64,000 nucleotides of DNA. It comes from Tissierellia bacterium (GTDB taxonomy: Bacteria > Bacillota > Clostridia > Tissierellales > Peptoniphilaceae). The DNA is taken from the NCBI GenBank assembly GCA_012728295.1, contig JAAYFJ010000091.1:28380-92379 (forward strand), read 5' to 3'. The translations under genes were made by a program, and so were the position numbers. How positions within the stretch are numbered: position 1 is the stretch's first letter; each line of letters starts with the position of its first letter. This document shows positions 46,042-54,590 of the stretch, piece by piece. The notes beneath the pieces are model-generated. The model saw only the letters and a list, made by a program, of their open reading frames with translations, did not search any database and was not told the origin of the DNA.

Positions 46042-47109
46042 ATGAAATTGTTTATTCCAGGACCAGTAACTGTAAGACCTGATATTTTAGAAAAGATGTC
46101 AACTCCAATGATTGGGCATAGATCAAAAGAAGCTTCTGAATTGCAGAGAAGTATCAGCTTGAAAATGCAAAAGCTTTGGAACACTAATGATGCGATATTG
46201 CTTTCCACCTCCTCGGGCAGTGGATTAATGGAGGGGGCAATTAGGTCCTGTACAAAAGAAAGAGCAGCCATCTTCTCAATTGGGGCCTTTGGGAATAGAT
46301 GGTATCAAATGGCGGAACAAAATGGATTAAATGCAGATCTATTTGAAGACGAAAAAGGTGAAATATCTAAGCCTGAGAAAGTTGAGGAAGTTCTTTCTAC
46401 TGGAAAATATGATTTGATTACCCTAACACATAATGAAACTTCCACAGGGGTGCAAAACCCAATATATGAGATTGCAGAAGTAGTTAAAAGGTATCCTGAA
46501 GTTATTTTTTGCATCGATACTGTAAGTTCCACTGGTGGTGTGGATATCGATATTGAAAAACTCGGTGCAGACATAGTATTGACTTCAACACAAAAGTGCT
46601 TAGGTCTTCCTCCGGGGTTGGCGATATGTACATTTTCAGATAAAGCGATAGCTAAAGCAAGGGAAGTTGAAAATAGAGGATTTTATTTGGATTTATTAGC
46701 AATATATGAATATATATTAAAGAAAGATTTTCAATATCCCTCAACACCTTCAATTTCACACATGTATGCATTAGATTATCAACTTTCGTATATTTTAGAA
46801 GTTGAAGGAAAAGTTGAACGCTATAAAAGGCATAAACAAATGGCTGAATTAGTTAGAAATTGGGCGAAAACAAATTTTCAATTATTTACTGATGAAAAAA
46901 TTAGTTCGGATACAGTAACTTGCATTTCCAATAACAAAGGAATCGATGTAAAAGCTCTAAATGAAAACTTAAAAGCTAGAGGAATGCAGATATCTAATGG
47001 CTATGGTGATTTGAAAGAAAAGACATTTAGGATCGCTCATATGGCTGATACAAAGGTAGAAGATATAGTTATGTTATTGAAGAATATAGATGAAATATTA
47101 TGTCTATAG
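46042..47109 (+). CDS. Class V PLP aminotransferase, likely phosphoserine/serine pathway
   Basis: 355 residues of the alanine-glyoxylate/serine-pyruvate aminotransferase branch: IPGPVTVRPDIL at the N-terminus, STSSGSGLMEGA, CIDTVSSTGG, and the PLP Lys in LTSTQKCLGLPPG. It is not the classical SerC family, but its place between a serine T-box and serA suggests it acts as the phosphoserine aminotransferase. The ATG at 46042 follows AAGGGGAG. The frame is open upstream into the leader, which is RNA. Confidence 0.9.
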   Translation: MKLFIPGPVTVRPDILEKMSTPMIGHRSKEASELQRSISLKMQKLWNTNDAILLSTSSGSGLMEGAIRSCTKERAAIFSIGAFGNRWYQMAEQNGLNADLFEDEKGEISKPEKVEEVLSTGKYDLITLTHNETSTGVQNPIYEIAEVVKRYPEVIFCIDTVSSTGGVDIDIEKLGADIVLTSTQKCLGLPPGLAICTFSDKAIAKAREVENRGFYLDLLAIYEYILKKDFQYPSTPSISHMYALDYQLSYILEVEGKVERYKRHKQMAELVRNWAKTNFQLFTDEKISSDTVTCISNNKGIDVKALNENLKARGMQISNGYGDLKEKTFRIAHMADTKVEDIVMLLKNIDEILCL

Positions 47110-47148
47110 TTGAATTAGCATTTATAAGTATAAATGGAGGAAATAAAA

Positions 47149-48069
47149 ATGAAAATACTAGCAAATGATGGAATGCCAGCTAAAACCAAAGAGATGCTAA
47201 GAGAGGCGAATATAGAGGTAGATGTGAATCACTATGAAAAAGAAGAACTAATCAATAGGATTAAAGCCTACGATATTTTAGTAGTGAGATCTGCAACAAA
47301 AGTGGATGCTGATTTAATAGATGCGATGGAATTTGGAAAAACTAAGCTAATTATTAGAGCGGGAGTTGGACTAGATAATATTGATGTTGAATATGCAAGG
47401 AATAAACGAATTCAAGTAAGCAATACACCAAATTCCAGCAGCAATGCAGTTGCTGAGTTGGTCCTTGGTCAAATGATAACTATAGCAAGGTTTATGCACC
47501 AAGCAAATGTTTCTATGAGAAATGGGGAATGGAATAAAAAGGAATATACAGGAGTGGAAATTTTTGGAAAAACCGTTGGTATAATCGGATTTGGAAGAAT
47601 TGGCCAAGCTGTTGCACAAAAAGCTAGCGCTTTGGGAATGGATGTTGTTTTTTATGATCGATATCCTATTAATATATCGGGTTATAAAAGCGTACAGATT
47701 GAAGAACTACTTACTTGTTCAGACTTTATTACCATTCATACTACAGCAACAGATACCCCACTTATTGGGGAGTCTGAAATAGAAATTATGAAAAATGGTG
47801 CATTTTTAATAAACGCAGCAAGAGGAAATGTAGTGGATGAAAACGCACTTATCCTTGCATTAGATATGGGCAAATTAGGTGGTGCAGCTATTGATGTATT
47901 TACAAATGAGCCACATCCAAATCCAAAAATTTGCAATCACCCAAAAGTTTCAGTTACTCCGCATATTGGTGCGGCCACCATGGAAGCTCAAGATAGAATC
48001 GGTGATGAAATCTATAGATTAGTAGTTGATTTTGAGGAGGGGTTTAATGGTTGCCATAAAGCCGTTTAA
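47149..48069 (+). CDS. serA: D-3-phosphoglycerate dehydrogenase, short form
   Basis: First step of serine synthesis. 306 residues with the NAD loop GFGRIGQAV, catalytic Arg in NAARGNVVDE, Glu in FTNEPHPNP and His in VTPHIGAAT. It lacks the C-terminal ACT domain of the long SerA forms, so it may not be feedback-inhibited by serine; control would come through the T-box. ATG at 47149 after GGAGG. It overlaps the next gene by 23 bases. Confidence 0.93.
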   Translation: MKILANDGMPAKTKEMLREANIEVDVNHYEKEELINRIKAYDILVVRSATKVDADLIDAMEFGKTKLIIRAGVGLDNIDVEYARNKRIQVSNTPNSSSNAVAELVLGQMITIARFMHQANVSMRNGEWNKKEYTGVEIFGKTVGIIGFGRIGQAVAQKASALGMDVVFYDRYPINISGYKSVQIEELLTCSDFITIHTTATDTPLIGESEIEIMKNGAFLINAARGNVVDENALILALDMGKLGGAAIDVFTNEPHPNPKICNHPKVSVTPHIGAATMEAQDRIGDEIYRLVVDFEEGFNGCHKAV

Positions 48070-49273
48070 AGCTATAAGACCTAAAGCTGACAAAGTTGAA
48101 GAAGTAGTTTGTCCTCCATATGATGTCTTGGAGAAGAACACAATTGACAAGCTTGCTGATAATCCTATAAATTTTGTCCATATTATTAGAAGTGAAGTAG
48201 ACTTAGGTGAAGGTGTAAACCCACATGACGATATAGTATATGCTAAAGCTTCAGATAACTTAAATAAGTTTCAAGAGGACGGAATTCTTGTGGAAGAAGA
48301 AAGTGTATGTTTCTATATCTACAGGCAAATTAGAAGAGGTAGAGTCCAAAATGGACTGGTAGGATGTGTTAATATAGATGATTATGTGGATGAGAAAATC
48401 AGGAAACATGAGTTGACTCGCATAGACAAGGAGAAAGATAGGATTAATCACTTCCATATATGCAACGCACAAACTGAACCTGTATTTCTATTCTATGAAA
48501 AAAGTCTATTAATAAATAACCTAATAAACAATTATACTGAGGATAATTTTCCTATATATGATTTCGTAACATCAGATGAGGTAAAGCATATAGTATGGAA
48601 AATAAGCGACGAAGCAATATTACAAAATATTATTGGAGCATTCCAAGAAATAGATATCCTATATATTGCAGATGGTCATCATAGAAGTGCATCTGCAGCT
48701 AAGGTAGGTTTACTAAAAAGAGAAGAAAATAATGGAGCAAGTGGGGAATATGAGCATTTTCAAGCTGTGATTTTCCCTGCAGAAGAACTGTTAATAATGC
48801 CATACAATAGAGTAGTCAAAGATTTAAATGGGCATAGTGAGGAACAATTTATTAAGCTATTACAGAATGATTTTATTGTAAAAAAAATAGAAACAATAGA
48901 AGAACCTAAACAAAAAGGCGACTTTACAATGATAATTAAAAACAATGTATATAGTCTGACTGTTAAAGAGCACAATATATGCGACGATGTGGTTAGTAAG
49001 CTTGATGCATCTATTTTGCAGAATAAGGTTTTATCACCGTTATTAGGTATTGAAGATCCAAGAACAGACCCCAATATAGAATTTTATGGGGGAGATGATA
49101 TGCTAGAGAACATTACAGATAGACTAAATAACGATATGAAAGTAGCTTTTCTACTTTATCCTACTCAAATCAATGAGATAATTTCAGTAAGCAGAGAGAA
49201 GAAAATAATGCCTCCAAAGTCAACATGGTTTGAGCCTAAACTACTAAGTGGACTGTTTGTCCATAGAATATAA
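48047..49273 (+). CDS. DUF1015 protein of the serine operon
   Basis: 408 residues of the DUF1015 family: IKPFKAIRPK and VCPPYDVL at the N-terminus, then YIADGHHRSASA in the middle, a motif with metal-like Asp and His residues. No membrane segment or signal. It is regularly found behind serCA-like genes in Clostridia, and here overlaps serA, so a role in serine or phosphoserine metabolism is likely, but no reaction is known. The ATG at 48047 is behind GAGGAGG. Confidence 0.88.
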   Translation: MVAIKPFKAIRPKADKVEEVVCPPYDVLEKNTIDKLADNPINFVHIIRSEVDLGEGVNPHDDIVYAKASDNLNKFQEDGILVEEESVCFYIYRQIRRGRVQNGLVGCVNIDDYVDEKIRKHELTRIDKEKDRINHFHICNAQTEPVFLFYEKSLLINNLINNYTEDNFPIYDFVTSDEVKHIVWKISDEAILQNIIGAFQEIDILYIADGHHRSASAAKVGLLKREENNGASGEYEHFQAVIFPAEELLIMPYNRVVKDLNGHSEEQFIKLLQNDFIVKKIETIEEPKQKGDFTMIIKNNVYSLTVKEHNICDDVVSKLDASILQNKVLSPLLGIEDPRTDPNIEFYGGDDMLENITDRLNNDMKVAFLLYPTQINEIISVSREKKIMPPKSTWFEPKLLSGLFVHRI

Positions 49274-49286
49274 TATATAATTTAGG

Positions 49287-49325
49287 AAAACACAATTTCG
49301 CGAAGTTTCGAGGAGTTGTGTTTTT
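49287..49325 (+). terminator. Terminator of the serine operon
   Basis: Arms AAAACACAA (49287-49295) and TTGTGTTTT (49316-49324), with further pairing of the 20-base loop possible, and a T-run. Confidence 0.75.
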
Positions 49326-49335
49326 AATGTCATGC

Positions 49336-49364
49336 TTGATAAATATATACCAACTGGATATAAT
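49336..49364 (+). promoter_or_regulatory. Promoter of the lipoprotein reductase gene
   Basis: TTGATA, 17 bases, TATAAT, 28 bases before the start. Confidence 0.8.
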
Positions 49365-49391
49365 CAAAGTATTAATTCAAGGAGGGATGAC

Positions 49392-51164
49392 ATGAAAAGA
49401 AATTTTAAAATTATTTGTTTAGTACTGATTGCAATTATGGTGTTCACCGCATGTAGCACTACACCGGAAAAGCCAGAAGAAACAACAGAGGGAATAACTG
49501 GTAGCTTTGAGGGAGTAGGTAAAGGTAGAGGCGGAGATATTAAGATATCTTTATCTTTAAAGGACAGTACTATAGAAGCTATTGAGGTGCTTGAGCATAG
49601 CGAAACACCAGGATATGAAAGTTCATTCGAAGAGCTTACAAACTATGCAGTTGGACACAACCAAGTGCCAACTGATGTAGTATCTGGTGCTACATTAGCT
49701 TCCAACGGCTTTATCGATGCGATAAAAGATGCACTGAAAAATGCAGGATTAGATGCTGAAGCTTTGGTTGCGAAAGAAGTTGAGAAAAGCGATAAAGAAA
49801 CAATAGAAGAAACCGTTGACGTAGTGGTTGTAGGAGCAGGTGGTGCAGGTTTAACAGCTGCTATTAGAGCTAAAGAAGCTGGTGCCAATGTAATGGTTTT
49901 TGAAAAACTTCCATTTGTTGGAGGCAATACATTAATCTCAGGTGCAGAATATGCAGCTCCAGGAAACTGGATTCAAGAAAAAGAGGGAATTGAAGATAAT
50001 ACTGATTTATTCTATGAAGATGTTCTAAAAGCTGGTGGAAACCCTGAGTTAGTCAGAACTTTAGCTGACAATGCTCTTGATGGGGCCATTTGGCTAAGAG
50101 ATGATGCAAAGGTTCAGTGGGAAGATGAGTTAATGTTTTTTGGTGGACATACTGTTAAGAGATCTTTGATACCTGCAGGAGCTTCTGGAAAAGAAATCAT
50201 CACAAAACTTAGCAAAAAGGCAGAAGAATTAGGCATCAGAGTGGAGGTTGGTGCAAGAGTAACAGAGTTAATTTTAGATGGAGATAAAGTAGTAGGAGTA
50301 AAAGCAGAGGGTGAAAGTAAGGATTATATCGTAAATTCTAAATCAGTAGTTTTAAGTACTGGTGGATTTGGTTCTAATGTGGAAATGAGAGTAAAATATA
50401 ATCCTGAAATAGATGACAGCATTTTGTCCACAAACTCACCTGGCTCAACTGGTGATGGGATTATTTTAGCTCAGTCTGCTGGTGCGGTTTTAGTTGGAAT
50501 GGAGCATATACAGCTTTATCCTATCTGTGATCCATTGACTGGAACATTATTATATGTTGATGACACAAGACTATATCAAGTAACCATTATGGTTAATAAA
50601 GAAGGACAAAGATTTGTAGAAGAATTGGATACACGCTATGCAATTTCTATGGCTATGAAAGCCCAATCAGATGGTTATGGATATGAACTTTGGGACCAAG
50701 CAGGTGCTGATTTATCACAAATTAGCGAGAACCACCCTGCAGAAATCCAGTATCTAAAAGACAATGGTCTTTTGGTTGTAGCTGAGACTCTAGACGAGTG
50801 TGCAGAGCACTTTGGGATTGATAAAGAAGCTTTAAAGGCAACAGTTGAGAAATGGAATGGCTATGTTGATGCAGGTGCTGATGCAGACTTTAACAAAAGG
50901 GGTACGCTTCATAAAATAGAAACTGGCCCATTCTGGATGATAAAAGCAGTTCCTGCTGTTCACCACACCATGGGAGGAGTTTCTATAGACAAGGATGCTC
51001 AAGTTCTTAGAGAAGATGGCACGATTATACCAGGATTATTTGCTGCAGGTGAAGTGACTGGTGGAATACATGGTGATAATAGACTTGGCTCTGCTGCAAT
51101 TGCAGATATTACCGTATTCGGTATCATTGCAGGAGACAATGCAGCGAAATACTCTAAAGAATAG
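49392..51164 (+). CDS. Flavinylated lipoprotein reductase, fumarate-reductase (FAD) family
   Basis: 590 residues: lipoprotein signal with FTAC (Cys21), an FMN-binding domain with VSGATLAS (flavin-linked Thr near residue 101), then a flavoprotein domain starting VDVVVVGAGGAGLTAA (FAD loop, about 141) and ending with GEVTGGIHGDNRLGS. HHTMGGVSID lies near the active site. The layout matches extracellular flavocytochrome-like reductases of Gram-positive bacteria that reduce fumarate, urocanate or similar acceptors. The acceptor cannot be read from the sequence. No heme CxxCH motif is present, so electrons must come from a membrane flavin or quinone system not seen here. Confidence 0.9.
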   Translation: MKRNFKIICLVLIAIMVFTACSTTPEKPEETTEGITGSFEGVGKGRGGDIKISLSLKDSTIEAIEVLEHSETPGYESSFEELTNYAVGHNQVPTDVVSGATLASNGFIDAIKDALKNAGLDAEALVAKEVEKSDKETIEETVDVVVVGAGGAGLTAAIRAKEAGANVMVFEKLPFVGGNTLISGAEYAAPGNWIQEKEGIEDNTDLFYEDVLKAGGNPELVRTLADNALDGAIWLRDDAKVQWEDELMFFGGHTVKRSLIPAGASGKEIITKLSKKAEELGIRVEVGARVTELILDGDKVVGVKAEGESKDYIVNSKSVVLSTGGFGSNVEMRVKYNPEIDDSILSTNSPGSTGDGIILAQSAGAVLVGMEHIQLYPICDPLTGTLLYVDDTRLYQVTIMVNKEGQRFVEELDTRYAISMAMKAQSDGYGYELWDQAGADLSQISENHPAEIQYLKDNGLLVVAETLDECAEHFGIDKEALKATVEKWNGYVDAGADADFNKRGTLHKIETGPFWMIKAVPAVHHTMGGVSIDKDAQVLREDGTIIPGLFAAGEVTGGIHGDNRLGSAAIADITVFGIIAGDNAAKYSKE

Positions 51165-51193
51165 TGCGGTAATAAGTAATTTTACTCTTATAG

Positions 51194-51232
51194 CAGCCTA
51201 TATTTATCCAATTTCTGGGTAAATATAGGCTG
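51194..51232 (+). terminator. Stem-loop after the reductase gene
   Basis: A 16-bp stem (51194-51209 with 51217-51232, one G-U pair) and 7-base loop. The following bases are not a clean T-run, so termination is probable but not certain. Confidence 0.55.
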
Positions 51233-51274
51233 TTGTTACAAAAGGTTATGTAAAAATGGACTGGGGTGTTGTAT

Positions 51275-51925
51275 ATGAGAAATATCTATGTTGAGAAGGA
51301 CATTAAGTATGACAAATTGGGGCCGATGGTTGTAGAGAACTTAAAAAAGAGACACTTTGATGCATACTATGTGCAATCCTCAGAGGATGCACTAAAACTT
51401 GCGTTGGAGCTTATTTCTGAAAGCGATGTAGTATCTTGGGGAGGATCAATGACTATCACGTCAATAGGATTGCAAAAAGCCTTAACCGCTAGGGGCAATC
51501 CGGTAATTGACAGAGATACAGCCTCATCAACCGAAGAGAGAGTCGAATTAATGAGAAAAGGATTGCTGTGTGACACATTTATCTCTAGTGTTAACGCAAT
51601 TTCAGAGGATGGACAGATAGTTAATATAGATGGAAATGGAAATCGAGTTGCTGCGATGATTTATGGGCCTAAGCAGGTAGTGGTTGTGGCTGGCATGAAT
51701 AAAATAGCTAAGGACTTAGACGTTGCTATTAGTAAAGTTAGAACAGAAACTGCTCCTATGCGTGCTCAATCATTCCCAGGAGTTAAAACTCCATGTGCGA
51801 TAAATGGCAGTTGCTCTGACTGCACAAGTGTTGACTCAGTTTGTGCTTATTTATCTATTACTAGAATTAGTAGGCCTGCAGGTAAAATAAAAGTTATTTT
51901 GGTTGGTGAAGATTTAGGTATGTAA
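51275..51925 (+). CDS. LUD-domain (LutC/YkgG-like) protein with C-terminal cysteine cluster
   Basis: 216 residues: the LUD fold with VSWGGSMTITSIGLQ and AMIYGPKQVVVVAGMNK. The C-terminus has PCAINGSCSDCTSVDSVC, a four-Cys cluster that could hold an iron-sulfur or metal site. LutC is part of lactate oxidation in Bacillus together with LutA and LutB; neither is here, so the partner is unknown. The ATG at 51275 follows GGGGTG; upstream GTG and TTG codons overlap that site. Confidence 0.85.
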   Translation: MRNIYVEKDIKYDKLGPMVVENLKKRHFDAYYVQSSEDALKLALELISESDVVSWGGSMTITSIGLQKALTARGNPVIDRDTASSTEERVELMRKGLLCDTFISSVNAISEDGQIVNIDGNGNRVAAMIYGPKQVVVVAGMNKIAKDLDVAISKVRTETAPMRAQSFPGVKTPCAINGSCSDCTSVDSVCAYLSITRISRPAGKIKVILVGEDLGM

Positions 51926-51941
51926 AAATAGTTATTTAAAA

Positions 51942-51968
51942 GATCCGAAATATCGGGTCTTTTTTTGT
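51942..51968 (+). terminator. Intrinsic terminator after the LUD gene
   Basis: A 9-bp stem (51942-51950 with 51955-51963), AATA loop and seven T residues. Confidence 0.88.
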
Positions 51969-51996
51969 TCCTGCTCCAAAGAGTGGGTAAAACGTG

Positions 51997-52005
51997 TTAT
52001 AATGA
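51997..52005 (+). promoter_or_regulatory. Extended -10 promoter of the DUF3825 gene
   Basis: TGTTATAAT, an extended -10, 27 bases before the start. No clear -35 is present at the right distance. Confidence 0.5.
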
Positions 52006-52032
52006 GGACAGATTATAGAAAGGAGGCGTTGT

Positions 52033-53775
52033 ATGGCGAGTGTTTTATACGAACTCGGATATGTAAAGGATTTGGAAAGTGTTTACAAATCACTTGGTCG
52101 TTTAATCTCTGGGCATTGTGATAGGAACCGTGTTGAATCTTATATTAATCAGCAAATGAAACAGGGTCTAGTTAAATATTATGAATATGATGATCATACA
52201 GGAAATGCAAGAGTATGCAGCGGTGAAACTCAAGAAGCGTTTCTTAAGACCGTAAAAACAGGGTGCAAAGACAGAAATGGCCAAAACTTAATGGTTCGAT
52301 ATAGGAAGAACAGGGTTGGCGCATGGGCATGTGAAGGAATTTCACATCAAAATCACCTGGATATGGTTCTTAATACCTATAATATGGGGTATTTAAATTT
52401 CCCTAATTTTCACGAAGCTAATGAGTTTATTGAAGGTCTTCATGAAAAATTATTAGCTGGTGAGAAATGGTCTTTTGTAAGCGGAGAGGACAATCCGGAT
52501 CTACTTAGAAGAAAGACTAATTATCAAATATTGGAATCTTATCTTCAACAAGTTTTTGCGAAATTAGTTTTAGAATATCAGAAGAAAACTAGTGAAAACT
52601 ATGAGAAAATCGTATTTTCCGAAGATGGACAATACTGTTATTTTAATACAGGATTACTTACAAAATTTGCCAGACCCGTTTTTATATTAGGAGAGGTTAA
52701 AAACAGGAGAGCTTCAGGGGAGTTCTTTTGCCATAAACCGTGCCACAGCAAAGGTTTAAGGGAATTGGTGAATGATTATAACTTTAAGGAAGAGGATGTA
52801 AGTCCAGGTCCTGAAATGGCTACATTTTTTAATGATATTGGAGAAATTATTTATGATACAAATGTGGACATTGATTTTACAGATGATAAGCTGGCACATA
52901 TTATTATTGATGGGTTAAAGAGGAATAGATTTCCAAAGAGATATCAACAGATGTTTGAGGAGCAAAGAGATGCAGCAATCTTTGGAATCGCAGAGAAACT
53001 TAGAAGCTCAATAGAAACTGCTGAACTAATAGCTAAGCGAAACTTCAAATATGTAGTTCCGCAATATAGACCTGCCACTACAGGAACCATTGGTGGTGAA
53101 ACCGTACGTCATGATGGTGAAATACAATTTTTGATGCCAATATACTTAGATTTTAATTTATATGATATGCCTGACTTTGCCTTAGTTCTCAGTTATGAAG
53201 GTGGATTTTATATTCCTGAGACAGTTCTCACACTTTCATGGGCATATAATAATGCTAGAATACTGTGTAAGCCTGATGAGCCATGGTTGCAAGCAAGTAG
53301 AATTAAAGAGGACTATAATAATCAAGAGGAAAGTATATTAGATGTATTAAATACAGTGGAAGATGAGGATGCTCAAGACGACTTTGCAGTTGATAAAAAT
53401 GAAAATATAGTTGACGATATCAAAGGTTCAAATCAAAAAGACAGAAGTGAAACAAAAGCACAGACTAGCGCTGTCGGATCAGGAAAAAACATTAAAGGAA
53501 GTAAAGGGAATAAGTCAGAATCTAAAAAAAGTGGAGCAAAAGGGAATCAAGGAAAAGCTAAAACTCCTATTGGAATGATAGTATATTTAGAAAACATAGA
53601 AAGTGCCAATAATGGCGGTATTAAGGGAACTTTTGGCAAGGAACTTAACATAGCTACTATTTCTAAAAAAAAGCTAAAAGGAATGAAAATTGCTTATATT
53701 AAAGATAAAAGACTAAAGGTAAGAATTATCGAAAAAAATCATATGGGGAATAGTTATCAAGCAGATCCTTTATAG
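52033..53775 (+). CDS. DUF3825-domain protein with basic linker and C-terminal extension
   Basis: 580 residues in three parts. Residues 1-about 150: helical, with an HTH-like opening (LGRLISGHCDRNRVESYI), possibly nucleic-acid binding. About 165-440: DUF3825, recognised by FNTGLLT, HIIIDGLKRNRFP, VPQYRP and LSWAYNNARIL. About 440-515: a low-complexity Lys/Ser/Gly/Gln linker. The last about 65 residues form a small beta-rich domain (IGMIVYLENIESANNGG...). No signal or membrane segment. DUF3825 has no assigned chemistry; its basic tail and HTH-like start suggest RNA or DNA contact. Single-gene unit after a terminator. Confidence 0.8.
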   Translation: MASVLYELGYVKDLESVYKSLGRLISGHCDRNRVESYINQQMKQGLVKYYEYDDHTGNARVCSGETQEAFLKTVKTGCKDRNGQNLMVRYRKNRVGAWACEGISHQNHLDMVLNTYNMGYLNFPNFHEANEFIEGLHEKLLAGEKWSFVSGEDNPDLLRRKTNYQILESYLQQVFAKLVLEYQKKTSENYEKIVFSEDGQYCYFNTGLLTKFARPVFILGEVKNRRASGEFFCHKPCHSKGLRELVNDYNFKEEDVSPGPEMATFFNDIGEIIYDTNVDIDFTDDKLAHIIIDGLKRNRFPKRYQQMFEEQRDAAIFGIAEKLRSSIETAELIAKRNFKYVVPQYRPATTGTIGGETVRHDGEIQFLMPIYLDFNLYDMPDFALVLSYEGGFYIPETVLTLSWAYNNARILCKPDEPWLQASRIKEDYNNQEESILDVLNTVEDEDAQDDFAVDKNENIVDDIKGSNQKDRSETKAQTSAVGSGKNIKGSKGNKSESKKSGAKGNQGKAKTPIGMIVYLENIESANNGGIKGTFGKELNIATISKKKLKGMKIAYIKDKRLKVRIIEKNHMGNSYQADPL

Positions 53776-53786
53776 GAGGTATATGA

Positions 53787-54284
53787 ATGAAGTATTATAT
53801 CAGCGCCGACATTGAAGGCGTAGCAGGCTCTTTAGATTGGAATGAAACTGATAGAAGTCATGGAGATTATGCTAAGTTTGCCGTTGAGATGACTTTGGAA
53901 GTTGCAGCTTTGTGTGAAGGAATTTTATCTCAAGATTCAAAGGCTGATATTTTGGTTCATGATGCTCATGACAGCGGTAGAAACATTGACCACAGGCTAT
54001 TGCCAGAAGGAGTAAGGCTTCTAAGGGGATGGATGGGGAGCCCTTTATCTATGATAGATGATATTGATGAAACCTATGATGCACTTCTGTTTGTTGGATA
54101 TCACCAAGGAGCAGGTTTATCTGGTAATTTTTTGGCCCATACAATGAACACAAGTTTATCTGAAATAAGGTTGAATGGTAAAAAAACGACTGAGTATCAG
54201 CTTCACAAGTTGGCGGCCGCTTGCTTTGGAGTGCCGACAGTACTACTTTCTGGAGAGAAAATCTGTGTCGTGAAGCTAAGATGA
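53787..54284 (+). CDS. dppA: DppA-like D-aminopeptidase (M55), N-terminal part, frame broken
   Basis: A zinc D-aminopeptidase of family M55, cleaving D-amino acid peptides such as D-Ala-D-Ala. The N-terminus ISADIEGVAG holds the first metal ligands, then VHDAHDSG, LLFVGYHQGAG, and AHTMNTSLSEIRLNG, the usual active-site elements. The frame runs out shortly after FGVPTVLLSGE: a one-base loss at the A4 run 54258-54261 shifts it. The remaining family sequence continues in the -1 frame, so a working protein of about 267 residues would need one added base. 11 bases after the DUF3825 gene, behind AGGAGG. Confidence 0.85.
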   Translation: MKYYISADIEGVAGSLDWNETDRSHGDYAKFAVEMTLEVAALCEGILSQDSKADILVHDAHDSGRNIDHRLLPEGVRLLRGWMGSPLSMIDDIDETYDALLFVGYHQGAGLSGNFLAHTMNTSLSEIRLNGKKTTEYQLHKLAAACFGVPTVLLSGEKICVVKLR

Positions 54285-54586
54285 AAGACTCCAAGCTTAT
54301 TATAATCAGTACTAAATCTGGTAGAGGCAAGAGCGTCTTAAGCGAACATCCGGCTGATGTTTGCAAAGCACTTTATAAAGGTGGCGCTGAAGTTGCCAAA
54401 AACTTACCAGCGATAAAGCCGGAACTACCAAAAGGACCATTTGAACTTATTATTAAGTATTCCGAACCTGCAGCTGCTATAAGGAATTGCAATTATCCAG
54501 GAGCGGTTTTAGTTGATGATTTTACAGTAAAATATGTTTCGGAAAATTATTTAGACATTATGCGAGCAATAATATTTATAGGGTGA
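54260..54586 (+). pseudogene. dppA: C-terminal part of the DppA-like D-aminopeptidase in the -1 frame
   Basis: This frame reads NLCREAKMKDS then GRGKSVLSEHPADVCKAL, the normal continuation of M55 proteins after the LLSGE strand, and ends with a helix LDIMRAIIFIG. No ribosome site precedes any start codon here. It is the second half of dppA, split by the single-base loss at 54258-54261; a sequencing indel is as likely as a natural mutation. Confidence 0.8.
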
Positions 54587-54590
54587 CAAT

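Noticed and set aside
45593..46045. A 150-codon open frame on the + strand before the aminotransferase gene
   Set aside because: It crosses a promoter, T-box motifs and a terminator hairpin; its predicted protein is low-complexity with no family features. The RNA elements explain the sequence.
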